A DNA stretch of 64,000 nucleotides, taken from positions 2,976,001-3,040,000 of the forward strand of contig NZ_CP049037.1 in the NCBI RefSeq assembly GCF_011040495.1. The letters run 5' to 3'. Position 1 is the stretch's first letter. Every line of letters begins with the position of its first letter. A program made the translations under genes and the position numbers. This document shows positions 8,580 through 17,369 of the stretch, piece by piece. Under the pieces are notes generated by a model that was given only the letters and a program-made list of their open reading frames with translations, was not told the origin of the DNA and did not search any database. Source of the DNA: Pseudohalocynthiibacter aestuariivivens (GTDB lineage Bacteria; Pseudomonadota; Alphaproteobacteria; Rhodobacterales; Rhodobacteraceae).

Positions 8580-10013
8580 TCACGCGGGCTTTTTCCCTTC
8601 GGCACGGGGCACTTTGTAGGCTTCGGGAATGGGCATGCGGTTGAATGCATCCAGACCGGCGATCTTATAGGCCTCGGCGAGGGTGGGATAGTTGAACGTG
8701 TTCTGCACGAAGTAATCGACCGTGCCCTTGAGGTTCAGAACCGCCTGCGCGATGTGAATGAGTTCGGTTGCGCCTTCGCCAACGATCTGCACGCCCAGAA
8801 CGCGCCGCGTCTTGAGCGAAAAGAGCATCTTTAGCATGCCATGCTCCAACCCCATGATATGTCCACGGCTGGTTTCGCGGAACCGGGCAACGCCGACTTC
8901 GTAGGGAATGCCACGTTCCTGCATCTCTTCTTCGGACATGCCGCAAGTGCTGATTTCGGGAACGGAATAGATACCATATGGGAACCACGGGCTTTCGGGC
9001 AGGGTCGGCGTGTCTAGCGCATGACATGCGGCAACGCGCCCTTGCTGGATCGATGCCGATGCAAGGCTGGGATGGCCGATGACATCGCCCGTCGCGTAGA
9101 TATGCGGCACGGGCGTCTGGTACGTTTTGCGGTCCACTGACAGGCGGCCACGGTGATCGGTTTTCAACCCCGCCGCCGTTACGTTCAATTTTGCCGTGGC
9201 CCCCATGCGTCCGGCGGCAAAGAGCAACATTTCACTGCGCACGTGTCGTCCGTTGGCGAGCGTGATTTCGACATGATTGCCGGCGTCCTCGATGGTCTCG
9301 ATCGCCGACCCGAGCCGCAGGTCGACACCGTTCTCGCGAATCTGGTGCGTGAAATCCTGAATCAGCGTGCGATCAATGAAGTCGAGGAAACTATCGCGCG
9401 GCTCGATCAATGTCACGCGCACGTCAAGCGCCGAGAACATCGTGGCGTATTCTACGCCGATCACGCCAGCGCCAACCACGGTCAGGCTGCGCGGGATTGT
9501 CGCCAGTTCCAGAAACTCGTCGCTGTCCACGATGGTCGTGCCGTTGAATGGCACATTTTCGGGGCGGTAGGTTTGGGTGCCAGTGGCAATGAGGAACCTG
9601 TCTGCCGTCAGCTTGGTCACGTCGCCAGCTTCTGTTGCCACCTCAATGTCGTTCGGTCCGGTAAAGCGCGCCAACCCGTTCAGCGTATCGACATGGTTGC
9701 GATTGAACTGGTGTTCCAGCACATCGACTTCGTAATCCAGCGTTTTGTGCAGCCGCGCCTTGAGATCGCCAGCGTCGATGTCATCTTTGACACGGTAAGA
9801 ACGTCCATAAAAACTGCGCTCGCGCCAGCCCGACAGATTCAATACCGTTTCGCGCAGGGTTTTAGACGGGATCGTGCCGGTATGAACAGACACGCCGCCC
9901 AGCCGATCCTTGCGGTCTATGACAAGAACCCGGCGTTTCAGCTTGCCAGCCTGAATTGCGGCAGATCGGCCCGACGGGCCCGATCCGATGATGATCAGGT
10001 CGTAATGCGTCAT
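8580..10013 (-). CDS. sthA: Si-specific NAD(P)+ transhydrogenase
   Basis: 477-aa soluble FAD flavoprotein that transfers hydride between NADPH and NAD+. [10 protein letters not shown] at residues 11-20 binds FAD, and [10 protein letters not shown] near 185 is the NAD(P) fold. The region where dithiol reductases have CxxxxC reads [16 protein letters not shown], without the cysteines, which separates SthA from lipoamide dehydrogenase. The C-terminal dimerisation domain is complete ([10 protein letters not shown]). Its ATG overlaps the fghA stop as ATGA, so the two are translationally coupled: formaldehyde oxidation makes NADH while SthA rebalances the cofactor pools (inference). Confidence 0.95.
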   Translation of the reverse strand: MTHYDLIIIGSGPSGRSAAIQAGKLKRRVLVIDRKDRLGGVSVHTGTIPSKTLRETVLNLSGWRERSFYGRSYRVKDDIDAGDLKARLHKTLDYEVDVLEHQFNRNHVDTLNGLARFTGPNDIEVATEAGDVTKLTADRFLIATGTQTYRPENVPFNGTTIVDSDEFLELATIPRSLTVVGAGVIGVEYATMFSALDVRVTLIEPRDSFLDFIDRTLIQDFTHQIRENGVDLRLGSAIETIEDAGNHVEITLANGRHVRSEMLLFAAGRMGATAKLNVTAAGLKTDHRGRLSVDRKTYQTPVPHIYATGDVIGHPSLASASIQQGRVAACHALDTPTLPESPWFPYGIYSVPEISTCGMSEEEMQERGIPYEVGVARFRETSRGHIMGLEHGMLKMLFSLKTRRVLGVQIVGEGATELIHIAQAVLNLKGTVDYFVQNTFNYPTLAEAYKIAGLDAFNRMPIPEAYKVPRAEGKKPA

Positions 10014-10840
10014 GCGTACAGCGCCTCGGCGTGGAAGGCGATGTGATCCTCCATGAAGCTTTGGACAAAGAAGTAACTGTGATCATAGCCCGGCTGCATA
10101 CGGATCGTCGCCTGTTGGCGGCGCGCCATTGCGGCTTCGGCCAGTGTTTCAGTCTTTAGCAGATCGGCAAACTGATCCTTAGTGCCTGTATCGGTCAGCA
10201 CAGGCCCGTCAAAGCCGCGCTCGCGCATCACGAGGCTGGCGTCATGGGCGGCCCATCCGGCCTCATCATCGCCCAGATACGCACTCAGTTGTTTGCGGCC
10301 CCAGTCGCTGCCAGTGGTGTTGCAGATCGGTGAAAAGGCCGAAACGGATGTGTAACGTCCGGGCAGCCCCATCGCCAGTGTCAGCGCGCCGTGCCCGCCC
10401 ATCGAATGGCCAGTGATTGCCTGCCTGTCTCCGTCAATCGCGAAATTCCCGGTGATCAGAGCAGGCAGTTCGTCGGCGATATAATCCCACATCTTGTAGT
10501 GCGGCGCCCAGAGGTCCTGTGTCGCATTCACGTAGAACCCGGCACCCTTGCCCAGATCATATGCCTCGTCATCGGCCACTGCATCGCCGCGTGGCGACGT
10601 GTCGGGGAAAATCAGCGCGATCCCCTGTTCCGCCGCCCACCCCTGAGCGCCGGCCTTGGTCATGGCGTTTTCATGGGTGCAGGTCAGCCCCGACAGATAC
10701 CACAAAACGGGAACCGGACCGTCGCGCGCCTCGGCTGGTAAGAATAGACCGAAGGTCATGTCACATTTACATGCATCGGAGGCATGGGAATAGACGCCCT
10801 GTACCCCGCCAAAGCAGGCATTTTCGGATTTGGTTTGCAT
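10010..10840 (-). CDS. fghA: S-formylglutathione hydrolase
   Basis: 276-aa serine esterase (esterase D family) that hydrolyses S-formylglutathione to formate and glutathione in glutathione-linked formaldehyde oxidation. Catalytic residues: Ser146 in GHSMGGHG, Asp222 in GTKDQF, His254 in GYDHSYF. The LSGLTCT segment contains the conserved Cys54 near the active site. AAGGAG lies nine bases before the ATG, between the arms of a leader hairpin. Glutathione-dependent formaldehyde dehydrogenase is not in this window. Confidence 0.95.
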   Translation of the reverse strand: MQTKSENACFGGVQGVYSHASDACKCDMTFGLFLPAEARDGPVPVLWYLSGLTCTHENAMTKAGAQGWAAEQGIALIFPDTSPRGDAVADDEAYDLGKGAGFYVNATQDLWAPHYKMWDYIADELPALITGNFAIDGDRQAITGHSMGGHGALTLAMGLPGRYTSVSAFSPICNTTGSDWGRKQLSAYLGDDEAGWAAHDASLVMRERGFDGPVLTDTGTKDQFADLLKTETLAEAAMARRQQATIRMQPGYDHSYFFVQSFMEDHIAFHAEALYA

Positions 10841-10888
10841 GGCTGTCTCCTTGTAGCGAAGAGCAAGTCTTCGGTCTTTGCGACAGCC
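10841..10888 (-). promoter_or_regulatory. Nested hairpin in the fghA leader
   Basis: The outer 7-bp arms GGCTGTC (10841-10847) and GACAGCC (10882-10888) enclose a 6-bp hairpin CGAAGA/TCTTCG (10857-10873). On the mRNA the outer arm abuts the start codon and the AAGGAG Shine-Dalgarno is looped between the two stems. It could modulate fghA translation; no known riboswitch class was recognised. Confidence 0.35.
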
Positions 10889-11075
10889 TATATCATCGCT
10901 GCGAGAATAGGCAATTGCGCGGGGCAGCCGTATCAGGACCGAAAGGACAGGACCGAGTGTAAGGTAATCTGTTCGCGCAGGGGGCTACCAAAAAAAGGTT
11001 GGGTCGGTTGGCTTGACCGGAACGCGTGCGATGTGATTGCTTCGTGGCGTTTAGTAAAATTGAAGGAGGTTTACC

Positions 11076-11462
11076 GTGTCGAAACAATATTTTAGCAGGA
11101 CATTATCCGCGGCTGTGTTCCTTGCTCTGACGGCGCTACCGGGCCATGCGCAGGATTCGGATGGTTGTTACAATGCGTCTGGATGTGTCTCGTCGTCGTC
11201 GAAATGGTCGGGCAACAAATTGATTACGACGATCCACAACAAATGCGCGGGAGGCATTTATATCAAGGTTTGCACCCGCCGCACCAAGGGTAAGCCCGAT
11301 TGCGGCGCCAGCCATGTCAACGGTCGGAGCAAGTATACCTTCAGCGGCTACAATGCTCACAGCAGCGGTGACGCTCGCTACACTTGGGTGGGTTCCATGC
11401 GCAGCAGCAAGGATTGGGTCTGTACGGGCAAGGTGAGCGGTTGGCACGATTCGCTATTCTAA
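11076..11462 (+). CDS. Cys-rich secreted protein of unknown function
   Basis: 128 aa with a GTG start preceded by a strong AAGGAGG. Residues 1-25 are a Sec signal peptide (LALTALPGHA|QD). The mature part has six cysteines (31, 37, 57, 66, 76, 116), an even number suited to three disulfides, and is rich in Ser, Gly, Tyr and Trp. No family is recognised. The order of motifs (TTIHNKCAGGIYIKVC) resembles small secreted beta-structured proteins. It is monocistronic, divergent from fghA. Predicted periplasmic or extracellular. Confidence 0.8.
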   Translation: MSKQYFSRTLSAAVFLALTALPGHAQDSDGCYNASGCVSSSSKWSGNKLITTIHNKCAGGIYIKVCTRRTKGKPDCGASHVNGRSKYTFSGYNAHSSGDARYTWVGSMRSSKDWVCTGKVSGWHDSLF

Positions 11463-11500
11463 AGGTCCTATGCCGACATCCCAGCCGCGGGCATTGGCAT

Positions 11501-12433
11501 TCAGCTAAGCGTTCGCACCCAGCCGATCACCAGCGAAACTGTCACGACCGCCAATGTTGTCGAGATCAGGATCGAGGCCGATACGCGCTGTGGTGCGACG
11601 CCGTAATGCCGTGCGAGGATATAGACATTACCAGCCACGGGCAGTGCCGCAGCTGCGATCATCACGGCGGCTGAATACGGATCCACACGAAACAGCCAGA
11701 GCGCCGAAATCGCCACGAAAGCGGGGTGTAGGATCAGCTTGCACGCCGTCAGCCAGCCCGCGACCGACAGGCGTTCTGCAGATTTGGACGCCAGCGAAGC
11801 GCCAATAGCAAAGAGCGCGCCGGGCGTGGCCGCGCCGCCAAGGATCGACAGAAAGTCATTCATTGGGTCCGGGATCGGCAGGGCCAACGAGGACCAGAGC
11901 ATACCGAGCACGATGGAGACGATCATCGGGTTTTTGAGCAATCCCAGGCTCACGGTGCGCAAAATTCCGATGCTCATGCGCCCGTCCCGCGATCCGGTGA
12001 TCAGGATCACGATCAGCGATCCGAAAACGATCAGGTCGACCGCCAGCACCATCATTACCGGCGCAATAGCGGCTTCGCCCATCAGCATCACCAGCATAGG
12101 GATCCCCAGAAATCCGACATTGCCGATAACGGCGCATTGCGCCTCTACCGAGGCGACTTCAATGCTCAACCCACGCAAAAGGGCGACGGTCGTGGCGATG
12201 CAGTAAACAAAGGCCGTTGCCCATAGATAGGCCAGAACGAACCGAAGATCGAATATCTCGGCAAGGCTGAGATTGGCGGAAAACCGAAACAGCATCGCCG
12301 ACAGGGCAAAATAGAATACGAACTTGGTCAACCACCCGGTTGCCTCGTCCGAGAAGAACCCGGTTTTTCCCGCGCCAAAGCCCAGCCCGATGATCAGGAA
12401 AAAGGGCAGGGTCTGGAGGAAGATGGCGAGCAT
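11501..12433 (-). CDS. AEC family transporter
   Basis: 310-aa ten-helix permease of the auxin efflux carrier family. The discontinuous-helix motifs are visible: GNVGFLGIPM near residue 110 and ALPVAGNVYILA near 265. Bacterial members export small organic acids such as malate or malonate; the substrate is not indicated here. It is monocistronic and divergent from a lipoprotein gene, with a 227-bp spacer. Confidence 0.9.
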   Translation of the reverse strand: MLAIFLQTLPFFLIIGLGFGAGKTGFFSDEATGWLTKFVFYFALSAMLFRFSANLSLAEIFDLRFVLAYLWATAFVYCIATTVALLRGLSIEVASVEAQCAVIGNVGFLGIPMLVMLMGEAAIAPVMMVLAVDLIVFGSLIVILITGSRDGRMSIGILRTVSLGLLKNPMIVSIVLGMLWSSLALPIPDPMNDFLSILGGAATPGALFAIGASLASKSAERLSVAGWLTACKLILHPAFVAISALWLFRVDPYSAAVMIAAAALPVAGNVYILARHYGVAPQRVSASILISTTLAVVTVSLVIGWVRTLS

Positions 12434-12660
12434 GAGGGACTGATACCACGTCGCCGGGCCGCGTCAATTCACCTGCTGGCAAATGCACCTTTGCGAAACA
12501 GACATTTTCCAGAGCTGTTTGCTGTTGTGTGGTAGGCTGGTGGTGGATCGCATGACTTGCGACATCCGATGGGTGCATTCAAGGGTTCATTTTTTAGAGG
12601 AGTGTTCAATTCCGGCAGCGCAAAATACCGAATGTGTGGGCCGGAAATAGGAGGAAAACA

Positions 12661-13062
12661 ATGTTTAGAGTATTTGGCGTACCGATTGGGATCGGGATAT
12701 GTTTGGCCGTGTCGGCCTGCGGCATTACACGCGATACCCAAGTTATCGAGGTGGACGGGACACATTATCTGATTACCCGCGTTTCGACGCAAACCTCGGC
12801 GATCACTGACGTGGATTACGAATTTACTGTCAAAGGTCGGGCGGTTTTTTGCGAAACGATCGAAGATTGCGCGAACCGTATCGCCCGATTGCCGCGCGCA
12901 GATAAGGAAGCGTTGCTGGCCTCGCCACCGGTGTTGCAGCGCGCGCCGGGCCCGACGCCTGATCCGATCACCACAGTATTTGCGCCGCCAGCTGCACCGC
13001 AGACCACGCCGGGGCCTGTCAGTCGGCCAACAAGCCCACCTGAAGTCGAGGGTGGCGAGTAA
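12661..13062 (+). CDS. Small hypothetical lipoprotein
   Basis: 133 aa. AGGAGG ends eight bases before this ATG, so the ATG at 12661 is preferred to an upstream frame. The signal peptide ends in the lipobox LAVSAC with Cys20 as the lipidated residue and Gly at +2, predicting export to the outer membrane. The body (25-85) contains one Cys pair (FCETIEDC); the tail from about 90 is Pro/Thr-rich and unstructured. It ends three bases from the convergent mbfA gene. No function is recognised. Confidence 0.78.
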   Translation: MFRVFGVPIGIGICLAVSACGITRDTQVIEVDGTHYLITRVSTQTSAITDVDYEFTVKGRAVFCETIEDCANRIARLPRADKEALLASPPVLQRAPGPTPDPITTVFAPPAAPQTTPGPVSRPTSPPEVEGGE

Positions 13063-13065
13063 ACA

Positions 13066-14043
13066 CTATCCGCTGCCGATCAGAACGCCCGCCGCAAAGA
13101 CCAGCGCGCCACCCAGCACGACCTGAAACGCCGCCCGGAAAAACGGTGTTTCCATGAATTTGTTCTGAATCCAGGCGATCGCCCACAACTCTAAAAAAAC
13201 AACGATGATGGCGATCACAGTGGCGGTCCAGAAATCAGTAATCAAATAGGGCAGGGCGTGGCCCAGCCCGCCAATAGTGGTCATCATGCCGCTGGCGAAA
13301 CCGCGTTTCACCGGGCTGCCGCGCCCCGATAGCTCTCCGTCGTCGCTGGCTGCCTCGGTGAAGCCCATCGAGATGCCAGCCCCGACAGACGCAGCAAGCC
13401 CGACCAGAAAGGTGGTCCAAGTATCCTGTGTAGCAAAGGCAGTGGCAAAAATCGGCGCGAGGGTGCTGACCGAGCCGTCCATCAACCCGGCCAGACCCGG
13501 TTGCACCCAGGTCAGGATAAACTGACGATTGGCGGTGGCCTCTTCTGATGCGCGTGCGTCAGGGTCCAGATGGCGGGATTCCAGTTCATCGGCACTTTGC
13601 TGATGGCCGGCCTCGGCGGCTGCCAGATCACCCAGAAGCTTGCGGGTGGCTGCGTCTGTGCAACGCGCAGCGGCGTTATGGTAAAACCGCTCTGCATCTT
13701 GTTCCATTGCAGTGGCTTCGGCACGTATGCGTTCAATCCCCAGATTTTCGACCAGCCAAACCGGGCGGCGGGCATAGAAACCGGCCACATGTTCGCGCCG
13801 GATCAGCGGGATCACCGCGCCAAAGCGGGCCACATGCAGATCAATCAACCGCTGACGATGCTCGTCCTCCTCGGCGGCCATGCCGTCAAACACCTCGGCA
13901 CTGCCGGGGAAGTCAGCGCGCAGTCGCTCTGCATAGCTGCGATAGATGCGGGCATCGTCTTCTTCTGAAGAGATTGCCAGAGCTAGAATTTCCTGCTCGC
14001 TTAGATCACGGAAATGGCGACGATGGGACAGGCCGGGAATCAT
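13066..14043 (-). CDS. mbfA: Membrane-bound ferritin-like iron exporter
   Basis: 325 aa: an N-terminal rubrerythrin/ferritin-like four-helix domain (about 10-160, ligand-type residues in SSEEDDARIY, EEDEHRQ, EQDAERFYH, AAEAGHQQS) joined to a C-terminal VIT1/CCC1 membrane domain (175-325). That architecture is MbfA, which exports Fe2+ and protects against peroxide in Agrobacterium and Bradyrhizobium. A frame to an ATG at 14067 exists, but that codon lies inside the Irr-type palindrome; the ATG at 14043 has GAGG seven to ten bases upstream and gives a normal N-terminus. Likely repressed by Irr under low iron. Confidence 0.92.
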   Translation of the reverse strand: MIPGLSHRRHFRDLSEQEILALAISSEEDDARIYRSYAERLRADFPGSAEVFDGMAAEEDEHRQRLIDLHVARFGAVIPLIRREHVAGFYARRPVWLVENLGIERIRAEATAMEQDAERFYHNAAARCTDAATRKLLGDLAAAEAGHQQSADELESRHLDPDARASEEATANRQFILTWVQPGLAGLMDGSVSTLAPIFATAFATQDTWTTFLVGLAASVGAGISMGFTEAASDDGELSGRGSPVKRGFASGMMTTIGGLGHALPYLITDFWTATVIAIIVVFLELWAIAWIQNKFMETPFFRAAFQVVLGGALVFAAGVLIGSG

Positions 14044-14057
14044 TTCTGCCTCACTAT

Positions 14058-14072
14058 TTAGAACCATTCTAA
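14058..14072. promoter_or_regulatory. Irr-type iron control element (ICE box) of mbfA
   Basis: Perfect inverted repeat TTAGAA-CCA-TTCTAA, 15 bp upstream of the chosen mbfA start. It matches the TTTAGAA-N3-TTCTAAA pattern of the Irr-bound iron control element in alphaproteobacteria. mbfA is a known Irr target in rhizobia, so gene and site support each other. Confidence 0.75.
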
Positions 14073-14157
14073 TCTATCGCGGGTAACTCCCGAGTTTCAA
14101 GGGTGTTGGCCCGCCGCCAAAAAAGTAAACCACATAGTTCACTTCTGGCTTGCAATC

Positions 14158-14173
14158 TAAACCGATCGGTTTA
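14158..14173. promoter_or_regulatory. TetR-like operator palindrome
   Basis: Perfect 16-bp palindrome TAAACCGATCGGTTTA between divergent mbfA and the 57-aa peptide gene. Its symmetry and size suit a TetR-family dimer, and a tetR gene follows 340 bp downstream. Assignment to that regulator is an inference. Confidence 0.55.
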
Positions 14174-14210
14174 CACCTCTATCTGAACAGTTTAGTTCAG
14201 ATAGAGGTGT
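14173..14210 (+). promoter_or_regulatory. 16-bp-stem hairpin sequestering a Shine-Dalgarno
   Basis: Left arm ACACCTCTATCTGAAC (14173-14188), loop AGTTTA, right arm GTTCAGATAGAGGTGT (14195-14210), all 16 pairs perfect. The right arm contains the only Shine-Dalgarno (GAGGTG) of the peptide gene starting at 14214, so the folded mRNA would block translation initiation. The first base of the left arm is shared with the adjacent 16-bp palindrome. Confidence 0.7.
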
Positions 14211-14213
14211 AAC

Positions 14214-14387
14214 ATGAAACTTAGAAAATTCCTCATTGTCCTTGCTGCGTCACTGGCGCTGCCAATGGCGTTCGTTCCGACCTTGGCGCTCAGCTATGAC
14301 TTTAGCAGCCTGACTCCGGTCCTGACCTATCCCACCCCAACAACGCCGGACACACCAACGCGCGGTGCGGTCGACATCGACGGTTGA
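14214..14387 (+). CDS. 57-aa secreted peptide
   Basis: Starts MKLRKFLIVLAASLALPMAF: a positively charged n-region and hydrophobic core, a clear Sec signal with likely cleavage near residue 25-26 (PTLA|LS). The remaining 30 or so residues are rich in Thr, Pro and Tyr, with an acidic end (VDIDG). No family is recognised. Translation would be controlled by the hairpin whose 3' arm carries its GAGGTG. The palindrome upstream and the TetR gene downstream suggest dedicated control. Confidence 0.6.
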   Translation: MKLRKFLIVLAASLALPMAFVPTLALSYDFSSLTPVLTYPTPTTPDTPTRGAVDIDG

Positions 14388-14514
14388 GCTCTGCGTGGCT
14401 TGTGGCGCAGGCACGTTGAGTGCCGCGCCACATTCGTGCCGCGTCATGCACTTTCATTGTTTCAGATTCACTGGTATCCGCACTAGACTGTGAAAATGCC
14501 AGAGGAGGAAGTGC

Positions 14515-15132
14515 ATGCCAACGGCATCTGCAGAGATTAAAAAGGGTCGAAAATTCGATCAGGTGCTGGATGGTGCGCGCGATGTCTTCATGCGCGACGG
14601 GTTCGAGGGCGCCAGTGTGGACGACATCGCCCGTGAGGCTGGTGTGTCCAAGGCGACGCTCTATTCATATTTCCCCGATAAACGGCTGCTGTTTTCCGAA
14701 GTGGCGCGAGTCGAGTGTAACCGTCAGGCCGAAGCGGCGATGGATGTGATCGACGTGAATGCGCCGGTCGAGGTAGCCTTGCATGAGGCGGCGGACCGGA
14801 TCGTACGGTTCTTTCTGACGAAGTTCGGTCAGCAGGTATTTCGCATTTGTGTTGCCGAATCCTTTCGCTTTCCCGAGCTTGGCAAGCGGTTCTATGAATC
14901 GGGACCGGCGTTGGTGCGGTCACGGTTAAGCGACGTGCTACAAATCTACGTCGATCGCGGGACGTTGCGGATCGAAGATATGGAGATGGCTGCCAATCAG
15001 TTCGGCGAGCTGTGCAAATGTGATTTGTTCACGCGCCAGCTATGCGGTGTTGAAAGTGATTTTGACGACGCGCGGATCACGCACGTGGTGGATGAGGTGG
15101 TCAAGATGTTCTTGGCCCGTTACGGCGTCTGA
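14515..15132 (+). CDS. TetR/AcrR family transcriptional regulator
   Basis: 205 aa. The N-terminal helix-turn-helix (about 15-60) includes GASVDDIAREAGVSKATLYSYF, the canonical TetR pattern. The C-terminal ligand domain resembles the AefR-like type (residues 80-200). AGGAGG lies six bases before the ATG. No transporter is directly linked, so the likely target is the palindrome at 14158 or a distant operon. Monocistronic by appearance. Confidence 0.9.
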   Translation: MPTASAEIKKGRKFDQVLDGARDVFMRDGFEGASVDDIAREAGVSKATLYSYFPDKRLLFSEVARVECNRQAEAAMDVIDVNAPVEVALHEAADRIVRFFLTKFGQQVFRICVAESFRFPELGKRFYESGPALVRSRLSDVLQIYVDRGTLRIEDMEMAANQFGELCKCDLFTRQLCGVESDFDDARITHVVDEVVKMFLARYGV

Positions 15133-15214
15133 ACCCATAGCACCCACCGTGTTTGCTGGGGGCCGATGGATCTCGCGAGTATGCCGGCCGGTCGTTGTCC
15201 AAAGCTGAAAAGCG

Positions 15215-16399
15215 TCAGGCCCCGACCTTGATCATTGCGTCCGCCAACAGTGGCACCGATTCGTCATTCAGCCCGGCAATATTGATACGACTGTCACCGA
15301 CCATGTAGATCGCATGATCTGCCCTGATCTGTTCTACTTGCGCACTGGACAGGCCCAGACGTGAGAACATGCCACGATGCTGGGCGATGAATCCGAATCG
15401 GTTGGAGCCAGACAGGCGCTGCAACTCATCTGCCAATTGCTGGCGCAAGGTCAGCATACCGTTCCTGATATCGTCCAGCTCTGCCTGCCAGTCTGCCCGC
15501 AGATCATCATCGCGCAGCACATGCGTGACCAGTCGCGCGCCGTGATCGGGCGGAAATGAATAATTCTGCCGATTGAGGTGTGTCATGTTGCTCTGGGCGA
15601 GATTGCGCAGGCTGCTATCCTGCGAGACCGCCATCAGGATGCCGGTTCGTTCGCGGTAGATGCCGAAATTTTTTGAACAGCTTGCGGCGATCAACGTCTC
15701 GGGACAGGACGTGGCGACCAGTCGGGTGCCTTTCGCATCGGCCTCCAGCCCATCGCCAAAGCCCTGATAGGCGATGTCGATCATCGGCACCGCACCGATT
15801 TCGTTCAGTAGGTCAACCACGGCCTGCCATTCGGTCAGGTTCAGGTTTGCCCCGGTCGGATTGTGGCAGCAACCATGCAATAACACGACATCGCCTTTGG
15901 ACACCTTGGCCAGATCTTGCATCATGCCATCGAAATTGACAGCGCCCGTGGCACTGTCGAAATACCGATAGGATACCGTTTCGATCCCGAGATGGCGCAG
16001 GATGCTCAGATGATTGGGCCATGTCGGGTCCGATACGAATACCTTTGCCTCGGGGCTGGCCATCTGGATCAGTTCGAACGCCTGCCGCAGGGCACCTGTG
16101 CCGCCCGGCGTGGCGATGGCCGCCACCGAATTGCGGGCGACGCTGGAGCCGAGAACAAGCCCGATCATCATGTCAGAAAACTCGGGGTCGCCTGCCAGAT
16201 TAACGTAGCTCTTGCTGGTTTCCTCTTCCCACCATTGTTGTTCGGCCTTCTTGACCGCACGCATGATCGGGGTTTGACCGTTGGCATTCTTGTAGACGCC
16301 AACGCCCAGATCGATCTTGACCGGGCGGGGGTCCTCCTTGAACGCCTGCATCAACATCAGGATTTTGTCAGGGGATTGCTCATTCAGGGCGTTCAGCAT
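15215..16399 (-). CDS. Aromatic/aspartate aminotransferase (class I, PLP)
   Basis: 394-aa fold-type I aminotransferase of the AspC/TyrB group. Lys243 (SCSKNFGIYRERTG) forms the PLP Schiff base, Asn180-Pro-Thr-Gly is the cofactor-side signature, and the N-terminus GVGVYKNANGQTPI is typical of the aromatic/aspartate family. It converts aspartate or aromatic amino acids with 2-oxoglutarate. The ATG at 16399 overlaps the sulfurtransferase stop as TGATG, so the pair is coupled; transamination of cysteine would make the 3-mercaptopyruvate used by the partner (inference). Confidence 0.9.
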   Translation of the reverse strand: MLNALNEQSPDKILMLMQAFKEDPRPVKIDLGVGVYKNANGQTPIMRAVKKAEQQWWEEETSKSYVNLAGDPEFSDMMIGLVLGSSVARNSVAAIATPGGTGALRQAFELIQMASPEAKVFVSDPTWPNHLSILRHLGIETVSYRYFDSATGAVNFDGMMQDLAKVSKGDVVLLHGCCHNPTGANLNLTEWQAVVDLLNEIGAVPMIDIAYQGFGDGLEADAKGTRLVATSCPETLIAASCSKNFGIYRERTGILMAVSQDSSLRNLAQSNMTHLNRQNYSFPPDHGARLVTHVLRDDDLRADWQAELDDIRNGMLTLRQQLADELQRLSGSNRFGFIAQHRGMFSRLGLSSAQVEQIRADHAIYMVGDSRINIAGLNDESVPLLADAMIKVGA

Positions 16400-17256
16400 C
16401 AGGCGTCTCCGGTCGCGATCGGCACGGTGGGCGAGGCACCCCATTCGGCCCAAGAGCCGTCATAGAGAGCATGATCAGTCTTGCCGATCCGTTCCAGCGC
16501 GAGGTTGATAATGGCGGCACTGATGCCAGAGCCGCAAGTGGTGATCACCGGTTTCGAAAGATCGGCTCCGGCGGCTTGCAATGCCGCGCGCAGGGCGTCA
16601 GCATCTTTCATCGTGCCATCCGCGTTTTGCAACTCAGTATAGGGCATGTTGCGTGATCCGGGGATGTGTCCCGCGCGCAGCCCCTCGCGAGGTTCCGGCG
16701 CGTCACCGCGAAACCGTGCAGCGGCGCGCGCATCAAGAATGGTGTGATCGCCCAATTTGGCCGCAGCAGAGACCTGCGTGACATCCTTGACCAGATGATT
16801 CTGGCGGCGCACCGTCATGTGTCGGTCGCGGATGATGGGTGGCATGTCCTCTATAGGGCGATCCTCGGCCTGCCATTTTGGCAGACCACCGTCGAGGACA
16901 GCAATGTTTTGTTGGCCCATCAGCTTAAACAACCACCACACACGGGCTGCCGAGAAGACCCCCGCACCATCATAGACCACGACCTGATGCCCGTCGCCGA
17001 CGCCCATTGCCCGTAGGCGCGACATGAATTTTTCTGTCGTCGGCACCATATGCGGCAGGGTTGACCGGCTGTCCGAGATGTCGTCGATGTCAAAGAATCG
17101 CGCGCCGGGGATGTGGGCGGCGTCGTATTCAGCCTTTGGATCGCGCCCATCGCCGGGCAGATACCAGCTACCATCCAGAATACGCAGATCAGGGTCCTTC
17201 AAATGGGCGCCGAGCCATTCGGTGGAAACCAGTGTTTTGGGATCATCTGTCGCCAT
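16399..17256 (-). CDS. sseA: 3-mercaptopyruvate sulfurtransferase
   Basis: 285-aa protein with two rhodanese domains. The active-site loop in the second domain is CGSGISA with Cys241, the mercaptopyruvate-type loop (CGSGVTA) rather than thiosulfate-type CRKGVTA. Substrate Arg candidates are in SRNMPYTE. A GTP-like GGGGGC lies before the ATG at 17256; an upstream in-frame ATG at 17307 lacks support. It transfers sulfane sulfur from 3-mercaptopyruvate. Coupled to the aminotransferase downstream. Confidence 0.9.
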   Translation of the reverse strand: MATDDPKTLVSTEWLGAHLKDPDLRILDGSWYLPGDGRDPKAEYDAAHIPGARFFDIDDISDSRSTLPHMVPTTEKFMSRLRAMGVGDGHQVVVYDGAGVFSAARVWWLFKLMGQQNIAVLDGGLPKWQAEDRPIEDMPPIIRDRHMTVRRQNHLVKDVTQVSAAAKLGDHTILDARAAARFRGDAPEPREGLRAGHIPGSRNMPYTELQNADGTMKDADALRAALQAAGADLSKPVITTCGSGISAAIINLALERIGKTDHALYDGSWAEWGASPTVPIATGDA

Positions 17257-17369
17257 GGGGCCCCCGCAAATTTGATTGCGTTCTGGGTACAACCCGGCGG
17301 GGCGCAAGGCAAGACCGGCTGTCCCGTTTCCAGAACACCCGGCCTCGTGATCGCTCTATATCTGTGCGG

